From: Saprospiraceae bacterium
GTDB lineage: Bacteria > Bacteroidota > Bacteroidia > Chitinophagales > Saprospiraceae
Direction: 5' to 3'
Length of the DNA: 12,288 nucleotides
Assembly (NCBI GenBank): GCA_007128085.1
Contig: SKYC01000118.1
Span: 1-12,288 of the forward strand
Positions 7,676 to 12,288 of this stretch are shown here, in pieces. Below the pieces are notes generated by a model. The model saw only the letters and a program-made list of their open reading frames with translations. It was not told the DNA's origin and searched no databases. The position numbers and the translations under genes were made by a program. Within the stretch, counting starts at the first letter, position 1; the number at the start of each line of letters is the position of its first letter.

Positions 7676-8470
7676 CTAAACGGCAATCGGCGCTCTGATT
7701 GCTGCTTCTGGTCTGTAATCTAGCAGTTTTATGTCTTCAAATCCAAATTCATCGATATTTTTAACCTCGGGGTTGAGCTGAATTTGAGGGAGGGTTTTGG
7801 GTTTTCGATCGAGCTGAATTTTGGCTTGCTCTATGTGGTTTTTGTACAGGTGAACATCCCCGAAAGTATGTACAAATTCACCCACCTCCAGGTCACAAAC
7901 CTGCGCAATCATGTGGGTGAGAAGACTGTATGAAGCTATATTGAACGGCACTCCCAAAAAGACATCCGCCGACCTCTGATACAGCTGGCAACTCAACTTT
8001 CCGCGATTGACGTAAAACTGAAACAGACAGTGACAGGGCGTCAAGGCCATTTGATCCAGCTCGCCGGCATTCCACGCATTGACAATCAGCCGCCTGGAAT
8101 TGGGGTTGTTTTTAATGCCGTCGATTACATAATTGATCTGATCAACCACGCCTCCATCCGGCTTTGCCCACGACCTCCACTGCTTTCCATACACCGGTCC
8201 GAGTTCGCCCTGCTCGTCAGCCCATTCATTCCAAATCCGCACCCCGTTATCCTGCAGGTATTTGACATTGGTGTCGCCCTTTAAAAACCAAAGGAGTTCG
8301 TATACCACGGATTTAAAGTGCACCTTTTTGGTTGTGAGCAATGGAAATCCATCCCTGAGATCAAACCGCATCTGGTGGCCAAACAAGCTCAGCGTTCCCG
8401 TGCCCGTTCTGTCGTCGCGTTCATTTCCCTCATCCAGTATCCTGCCCAGTAATTCGAGATAGTTTTTCAT
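7676..8470 (-). CDS. thyA: Thymidylate synthase ThyA
   Basis: ThyA methylates dUMP to dTMP using 5,10-methylenetetrahydrofolate in the cytoplasm. From the ATG at 8470 the product is 264 residues, the same as E. coli ThyA, and key residues fall at the E. coli numbers: Arg21, Glu58, Trp80, Arg126-Arg127, catalytic Cys146 in TPCHC, Arg166 in YQRS, Asn177, His207 and Tyr209. The start MKNYLELLGRILDEG lines up with the usual ThyA N-terminus. The frame stays open further to a TTG at 8509, but that would add 13 unconserved residues beginning inside an inverted repeat, so the ATG is preferred. There is no folA (dihydrofolate reductase) next to it in this window, although the pair is often adjacent elsewhere. 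It is transcribed in the same direction as the act operon but is separated from it by 282 bp, and it diverges from the ubiD-like gene. Confidence 0.96.
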   Translation of the reverse strand: MKNYLELLGRILDEGNERDDRTGTGTLSLFGHQMRFDLRDGFPLLTTKKVHFKSVVYELLWFLKGDTNVKYLQDNGVRIWNEWADEQGELGPVYGKQWRSWAKPDGGVVDQINYVIDGIKNNPNSRRLIVNAWNAGELDQMALTPCHCLFQFYVNRGKLSCQLYQRSADVFLGVPFNIASYSLLTHMIAQVCDLEVGEFVHTFGDVHLYKNHIEQAKIQLDRKPKTLPQIQLNPEVKNIDEFGFEDIKLLDYRPEAAIRAPIAV

Positions 8471-8502
8471 GACTTCATTTTTATTCTTTCCGAATAACTC
8501 CC

Positions 8503-8534
8503 GAGGCAAAAAAACAAATTAAAAACTTTGCCTC
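8503..8534. promoter_or_regulatory. Inverted repeat in the thyA upstream region
   Basis: GAGGCAAA at 8503-8510 is complementary to TTTGCCTC at 8527-8534, with a 16-base AT-rich loop. The outer bases extend the pairing if one base is bulged (CCGAGG against CCTCCGG). It sits 33-64 bases before the thyA ATG at 8470, so it could be a leader hairpin or an operator over the promoter. Confidence 0.4.
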
Positions 8535-8549
8535 CGGCTTTAATTTATG

Positions 8550-8562
8550 CGGTCAGGGACCG
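8550..8562. promoter_or_regulatory. CGGT-N5-ACCG dyad upstream of thyA (copy 3)
   Basis: CGGTCAGGGACCG has the same 13-bp form as the two dyads before actA, and like them is followed by TTT on the plus strand. It lies 79 bases before the thyA start, almost the same distance as the 76 bases between the nearer dyad and actA. That matched placement is the main reason to take it seriously. Confidence 0.42.
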
Positions 8563-8838
8563 TTTCTTTTGAGTACACTGCGATTCTGCTTACCTTCGAC
8601 TCGCGTTTTATGCAAAGTCGCGCAAATACGCGTTTACTGCTTTTCTGCGGGTGTAAAAAATATAGGTGTATCCGAATTTAACATATATATTAAAAATACA
8701 TTTAAAATCCGGCTCAAAACTACTACTTTTAAACTTTGTTATCAAAGATTGAATTGAGATTTTTTATAATACAATCCGGCGGGATGAATAAAACGCTTCA
8801 ATACACTGGATTTAGAGTGGATAAAAAACTGTGTTACC

Positions 8839-10671
8839 ATGGGTTATAAATCTTTAAGGGCTTGTGCTGAAGATCTGGAAGCAACGGGTCAATTAATCAG
8901 GATCAAAGAGGAGGTGAATCCCCGGCTCGAAATGGCGGCCATTCACCGACGGGTTTATCGAGCGGACGGACCGGCATTGTTATTCGAAAGGGTTAAGGGA
9001 TCTCCCTTCCAGGCCATTTCAAACCTGTACGGGACTTTTGAGAGGACTGAGTACATTTTTAGAAAAGAATTGCCGCTGGTAAAAAAGGTCATCGCTCTAA
9101 AGGCCGATCCTTCCAGGCTCATTAAACATCCCGGAAAATATCTTTCCGCACCTTTTACTGCGCTCAAAGGACTGCCACTGCGGAAGCGCTGGGGAGGTGC
9201 ATCACTGGCCCACCATACCACTATCGATCAATTGCCACAGATTGTTTCCTGGCCAAAGGATGGAGGTGCCTTTATCACACTGCCGCAGGTTCTCTCTCTG
9301 GATCCCGACAAGGAGGGCATTATGAATTCCAATTTGGGTATGTATAGAATACAACTTTCGGGCAATGATTACACTCCCAATGAAGAAATTGGCCTGCACT
9401 ACCAAATCCACCGGGGAATAGGCGTACATCACAGTCGGTACAACGAACTGGATCGCCCGTTCAGAATAAGCATTTTCACCGGAGGCCCACCCTCTCACGC
9501 ATTTGCTGCCATAATGCCCTTGCCGGAGGGTCTGTCCGAGCTCACCTTTGCGGGAATGCTGGGAGGGCGTCGGTTCAGGTACAGAAAAAAGGGACAATAC
9601 ATTGTTTCCACCGATGCGGATTTTGTAATAACGGGCGTTGTAGAAAAGGAGAAAAAAAAACCTGAAGGGCCCTTTGGTGACCATCTGGGGTACTACAGTT
9701 TAGAGCATCCTTTTCCCGTCATGAAAGTCGATGCTGTATACCATCGAAAAAAACCATTGTGGCACTTTACCGTTGTGGGGCGCCCCCCCGCCGAAGATTC
9801 CTCTTTTGGTTGGTTGATACACGAATTGGTCAAAGAACTGGCGCCTCAGGAATTTCCGGGACTCAAAGAACTCAATGCCGTAGATGCTGCCGGCGTGCAT
9901 CCCTTATTACTGGCCATAGGCAGTGAGCGTTACATGCCTTTCAGAGACAAAAAACCGGAAGAATTGCTGACCATCGCCAACCGGATTCTCGGAAGTGGCC
10001 AGACCTCTCTTGCAAAATATCTGTGGATTGCCGACGGAGGTGACAGCCCTTCTCTATCGACCCACGATATCCGATCTTTTTTTCAACACATACTGTCGAG
10101 AATTCACCTGGACCGGGACATTCACTTTCAAACAAAAACGACTATTGACACCCTGGACTACAGCGGTACGGGCTGGAACGAGGGTTCAAAGGTGATTATC
10201 GCCTGCTCAGGGCCGGTGGTCAGGGAGCTGCGCGCTACCCTGCCCGAAGATTTTCAATTGCAGTCTCCCTTTCAAAATCCGGTCTTTTTTGACCGCGGAA
10301 TACTCTGCATAGGCGGACCCAATTATCAAAGTCAAGTGAAAGCTGCTGAGGATATCCACCGATTGAAAAAACAGCTCAAAGCCTTGGATACCAAGCACAT
10401 CCCCCTCGTGATTTTGTGCGACGACAGTGCCTTTACGGCAGCCAATCCCGACAATTTTGTATGGGTGACTTTTACCCGCTCCAACCCGTCTCACGACATG
10501 CATGCGGTGGGTGAAGAATTCGACAACAAACACTGGAAAGCCAGCGGGCCGATAATCATTGATGCCCGCACAAAACCCCATCATGCGCCAGAACTCATTC
10601 CGGACGCAAAAACGGAGGAAAAAGTCAATAGGTTTTTTACCCAAAATGGCCCGCTCAGCGGTCTTGAATAA
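8839..10671 (+). CDS. UbiD-family decarboxylase (possibly menaquinone biosynthesis)
   Basis: UbiD enzymes decarboxylate aromatic or unsaturated acids using prenylated FMN made by a UbiX partner. The 610-residue product carries the family core. NSNLGMYRIQ at 163-172 has the cofactor/metal-binding Asn164 and catalytic Arg170. PEGPFGDHLGYYS at 275-287 supplies Glu276 and Asp281, completing the expected acid-Arg-acid set. The substrate-domain loop about 317-327 and the helical C-terminal part follow. It is longer than E. coli UbiD (about 500 residues). Lengths near 600 are usual for the Bacteroidota proteins often annotated as menaquinone biosynthesis decarboxylase of the futalosine route. No ubiX or mqn genes are visible here, so the substrate is not established. 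The gene diverges from thyA and its last 17 bp overlap the 3' end of the methyltransferase gene on the other strand. The ATG at 8839 gives the expected N-terminus. Confidence 0.9.
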   Translation: MGYKSLRACAEDLEATGQLIRIKEEVNPRLEMAAIHRRVYRADGPALLFERVKGSPFQAISNLYGTFERTEYIFRKELPLVKKVIALKADPSRLIKHPGKYLSAPFTALKGLPLRKRWGGASLAHHTTIDQLPQIVSWPKDGGAFITLPQVLSLDPDKEGIMNSNLGMYRIQLSGNDYTPNEEIGLHYQIHRGIGVHHSRYNELDRPFRISIFTGGPPSHAFAAIMPLPEGLSELTFAGMLGGRRFRYRKKGQYIVSTDADFVITGVVEKEKKKPEGPFGDHLGYYSLEHPFPVMKVDAVYHRKKPLWHFTVVGRPPAEDSSFGWLIHELVKELAPQEFPGLKELNAVDAAGVHPLLLAIGSERYMPFRDKKPEELLTIANRILGSGQTSLAKYLWIADGGDSPSLSTHDIRSFFQHILSRIHLDRDIHFQTKTTIDTLDYSGTGWNEGSKVIIACSGPVVRELRATLPEDFQLQSPFQNPVFFDRGILCIGGPNYQSQVKAAEDIHRLKKQLKALDTKHIPLVILCDDSAFTAANPDNFVWVTFTRSNPSHDMHAVGEEFDNKHWKASGPIIIDARTKPHHAPELIPDAKTEEKVNRFFTQNGPLSGLE

Positions 10672-11569
10672 AAACGAAGTTCTCGGACAGGGATTTCTTT
10701 TTCTCCATATACGCATCCGGGTCCTTTTCGGGTATTAATTCACCTTTGGGATCGATTCGGTAAACCCGATAACCCCATTCCAGCAATTGTTCTTTGGCTC
10801 TCCGGTGACTTTGGTTCGATCGGTCAGCGGCCAAATACTCCATTACGACTGCGATGTTATTTTCCTGAAGGATCTTTTTTCCTCCCTCAATCACCTGGTC
10901 TTCGGCGCCCTCCACATCAATTTTAATGACGTCCGGGAGTCGTTGAAGTTCATCGGCCAATGAATCCAGGGTAACCGCTTGAACCGTATTCTTAACCGCA
11001 TTCACCTTTTGTCTCCACTTTTCATTTTGGTATTGTGAAATATCGAGGGAATTGTATTCAGAATACAGGGCCGGGAATTCGAAAAAGGTCAGTTCTCCAC
11101 ATGTATTGGATACGGCTTTTTTAAAAACTTCTACGCGATCAATGGACGCTGTATTTAATTTCAACAACTCAAAGGAAAATTCCGAGGGTTCAAAAGCGCA
11201 GACGCTTCCGTCGGGACCGACCAGCTCTGCGGCCAACAAAGAAAAGTAACCGTAGTGGGCTCCGACGTCCCAGAATACCTGACCGGCCTCCAATCTGCGA
11301 ATCAAAAAGGCCGCCAACTCGATCTCCGATGGATGGGACTTCCCCCCGGTCAGATAAATATCGGTAGCAGCCGGCAAGTTCAACCTCATTTCTCTGTCAA
11401 AAAAAGTATTGCTCACTTCGCGCTTACTCCCCCTATAAGGGTACACCCACTTTCTGTACAGTACCGCGTGCAGGTATTTTACCGGATGGTGGGCCAATCG
11501 CCCCCATCTGGTCTTTTTTGCCAGGGCCTCCACCCCCTTCAGCTTTTTCAACAACTCCACTTTGTCCAT
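10655..11569 (-). CDS. FkbM-family SAM-dependent methyltransferase
   Basis: FkbM-family enzymes transfer a methyl group from S-adenosylmethionine, typically to an oxygen on a sugar, lipid or natural product. The substrate here cannot be told. In the 304-residue product the SAM-binding motif I is VFWDVGAHYGYFSLLAAELV (98-117), followed by the acidic strand end AFEPSEFSFELL (125-136), and the family-typical VIKIDVEGAEDQVIEGG lies at 214-230. The N-terminal 75 residues, basic and rich in aromatic residues, are not part of the catalytic fold. No signal peptide or membrane helix is present, so it should be cytoplasmic. No sugar or polysaccharide genes flank it in the window, so it looks like a single gene. 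Its 3' end overlaps the ubiD-like gene by 17 bp, tail to tail. The ATG at 11569 follows an A-rich stretch with no clear ribosome-binding site. Confidence 0.9.
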   Translation of the reverse strand: MDKVELLKKLKGVEALAKKTRWGRLAHHPVKYLHAVLYRKWVYPYRGSKREVSNTFFDREMRLNLPAATDIYLTGGKSHPSEIELAAFLIRRLEAGQVFWDVGAHYGYFSLLAAELVGPDGSVCAFEPSEFSFELLKLNTASIDRVEVFKKAVSNTCGELTFFEFPALYSEYNSLDISQYQNEKWRQKVNAVKNTVQAVTLDSLADELQRLPDVIKIDVEGAEDQVIEGGKKILQENNIAVVMEYLAADRSNQSHRRAKEQLLEWGYRVYRIDPKGELIPEKDPDAYMEKKKSLSENFVFIQDR

Positions 11570-11609
11570 TTTTTCTGTTTAATGTTCCCCCTTCGGAAAA
11601 CAGACCACA

Positions 11610-11617
11610 CAAAATTA
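11610..11617 (-). promoter_or_regulatory. Candidate -7 element for the FkbM-type gene
   Basis: The minus strand reads TAATTTTG here, a full match to the Bacteroidota -7 consensus TAnnTTTG, and would start a transcript about 35 bases before the ATG at 11569. No TTG is found at the expected -33 distance, so the call is weak. Confidence 0.27.
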
Positions 11618-11797
11618 ACTCAAAAAAATGGAATAATTACATGTCAAATTTTTGAAGTTATCTTTTATTCGGATTTGAGAGAACCTTAATTGAAACCTAA
11701 CATATGCCAGTCTGAGGACGCACAATTCTTGAAATTAAGATCATCGTACCACATCGTAGGATCGGCCTTTTGATAACTTTTCGAGGTGACTGAGCGT

Positions 11798-11850
11798 ACC
11801 CGTTAGGGTGAATGTCCGGGGGACATTCAAGCGAAGGAACCGCGAAGCGG
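11798..11850. repeat. Cluster of three consecutive hairpins
   Basis: Three inverted repeats follow each other within 53 bases: ACCC/GGGT (11798-11801 and 11806-11809), a perfect 9-bp stem TGAATGTCC/GGACATTCA (11809-11817 and 11821-11829) with a GGG loop, and CCGC/GCGG (11840-11843 and 11847-11850) with a GAA loop. The first two share base 11809, so they cannot both form at full length. The segment is more GC-rich than the sequence around it. It resembles an interspersed palindromic element or a structured RNA more than a terminator. A T-run occurs only at about 11870-11877, 20 bases after the last stem. Confidence 0.5.
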
Positions 11851-12185
11851 GCGGGTTGGCTGAAAACTCTCTTTTTTAGAAATATATCCTAAATATTAAA
11901 CCATCATGAAAAATATGGAGTCAATGTTTTGCGGTTTGTTGGTACTCTCGGTTTTGAAAACTCTAGAAAGAAAAATTATAGCAGTTGAGTTAAACCCGGT
12001 TAAGAGGCTTTAACTGTCTGAGCGCTTTAAATCCCGATAGACTTTTAACAGCAATTTAGACTCTTATCTATTTTAATAGAGATGAAAAGCACCCCTCCGC
12101 TACGAACCATACGGATTAAAAGAAGCGAGTTTTAAAGCCGACATAGCAAGACCTTCAACAGTGGACCGACCTGTCCCCAATTCAC

Positions 12186-12277
12186 CGTGTCCCCAACTTG
12201 TTGGTGGATTGGTGGAAAATTATCAAGAGCCGTGATTTTTTGTTTCTTTTGTACGTGTCCCCAACTCGTTGGTGGAT
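12186..12277. repeat. Pair of 24-bp direct repeats, possible insertion-sequence ends
   Basis: The 24-base segment 12186-12209 recurs at 12254-12277 with one change (T to C), 68 bases apart and in the same orientation. Each copy reads CGTGTCCCCAACT, then the sequence YGTTGGTGGAT, and holds an internal dyad CCAAC-NN-GTTGG. A partial third copy, TGTCCCCAA, lies just before at 12172-12180. The TGTCCCC...GTTGG form recalls terminal inverted repeats of some IS3-like elements, but no transposase gene is in the window. An element may continue past 12288. Confidence 0.55.
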
Positions 12278-12288
12278 CTAGACAAAAG

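Larger units (their letters stand above)
8471..8838. other. Divergent intergenic region between thyA and the ubiD-like gene
   Basis: This 368-bp gene-free stretch should hold the start signals for both divergent genes. On the thyA side it has an inverted repeat (8503-8534) and a CGGT-N5-ACCG dyad (8550-8562). The part toward the ubiD-like gene, about 8660-8830, is AT-rich. It includes TAAACTTTG at about 8730-8740 and TATAAT at about 8766-8772, but neither has a well-placed upstream partner element, so I assign no promoter there. No clear ribosome-binding sequence precedes the ATG at 8839, as is usual in Bacteroidota. Confidence 0.6.
11570..12288. other. Gene-free, repeat-rich right end
   Basis: These 719 bases have no convincing coding frame on either strand. 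The first 130 should hold the promoter of the FkbM-type gene. A run of small hairpins lies at 11798-11850, and two near-identical direct repeats lie at 12186-12209 and 12254-12277. A 35-codon frame starts at ATG 11906 and ends at TAA 12013, but it has no recognisable features. The plus strand from about 11790 to 11880 stays open and could encode a short peptide containing RRNREAGGLAENSLF, without a good start. The region looks like an accessory or decayed segment next to a mobile-element boundary. Confidence 0.55.

Noticed and set aside
8569..8757. 62-residue plus-strand frame in the thyA/ubiD-like intergenic region
   Set aside because: Low-complexity content, no domain, no conserved start context, and it covers the expected promoter region.
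9202..9684. 160-residue minus-strand frame and others opposite the ubiD-like gene
   Set aside because: They overlap a well-supported conserved gene and show no family features.
11255..11689. 144-residue plus-strand frame across the FkbM-type gene start
   Set aside because: It is mostly antisense to the conserved SAM-binding region and has no recognisable motif.
11906..12013. 35-codon frame beginning MKNMESMFCGLL
   Set aside because: It is short, with no ribosome-binding signal or known small-protein features. A hydrophobic stretch alone is not enough in AT-rich DNA.
12186..12277. Direct repeats as a CRISPR array
   Set aside because: Only two full copies are present, with a 44-base spacer and no cas genes in the window.

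Overview
The window looks like a chromosomal segment of a Bacteroidota bacterium. The evidence is the gene content (a complete alternative complex III gene order of the Bacteroidota type, a roughly 610-residue UbiD-family decarboxylase and an FkbM-type methyltransferase), the near absence of Shine-Dalgarno sequences before starts, and TAnnTTTG-like -7 elements in front of two transcription units. I cannot name the genus.

Layout. Positions 1-7393 (minus strand) hold five consecutive genes of the respiratory alternative complex III (ACIII) operon, read right to left: actA (multiheme cytochrome c), actB (Tat-targeted molybdopterin-oxidoreductase-like/iron-sulfur protein), actC (NrfD-like quinol-binding membrane subunit), actD (two-helix DUF3341 protein) and actE (monoheme cytochrome c lipoprotein, cut by the left window edge). 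Gaps are 11-28 bp, so one transcript is likely. actF and perhaps terminal oxidase genes would be expected beyond position 1. Positions 7394-7675 are a gene-free leader with a 54-bp-period repeat and two copies of a 13-bp dyad, CGGT-N5-ACCG. thyA (thymidylate synthase) lies at 7676-8470 on the minus strand, and its upstream region carries a third copy of the same dyad. From 8839 to 10671 a UbiD-family decarboxylase runs on the plus strand and overlaps, tail to tail by 17 bp, an FkbM-family methyltransferase on the minus strand (10655-11569). The last 719 bp (11570-12288) hold no convincing gene. They contain a cluster of small hairpins and two near-identical 24-bp direct repeats that resemble insertion-sequence ends.

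How the genes fit together. ACIII oxidises quinol (menaquinol in most Bacteroidota) at ActC, passes electrons through the iron-sulfur clusters of ActB and the hemes of ActA and ActE, and delivers them to a terminal oxidase. The UbiD-like enzyme could act in quinone synthesis, which would link it loosely to this complex, but that is inference. thyA and the FkbM gene have no evident functional link to respiration.

I found no clearly undescribed multi-gene system. The signals most worth a second look are the shared CGGT-N5-ACCG dyads before actA and thyA, the extra N-terminal heme domain of ActA, and the repeat-rich right end.
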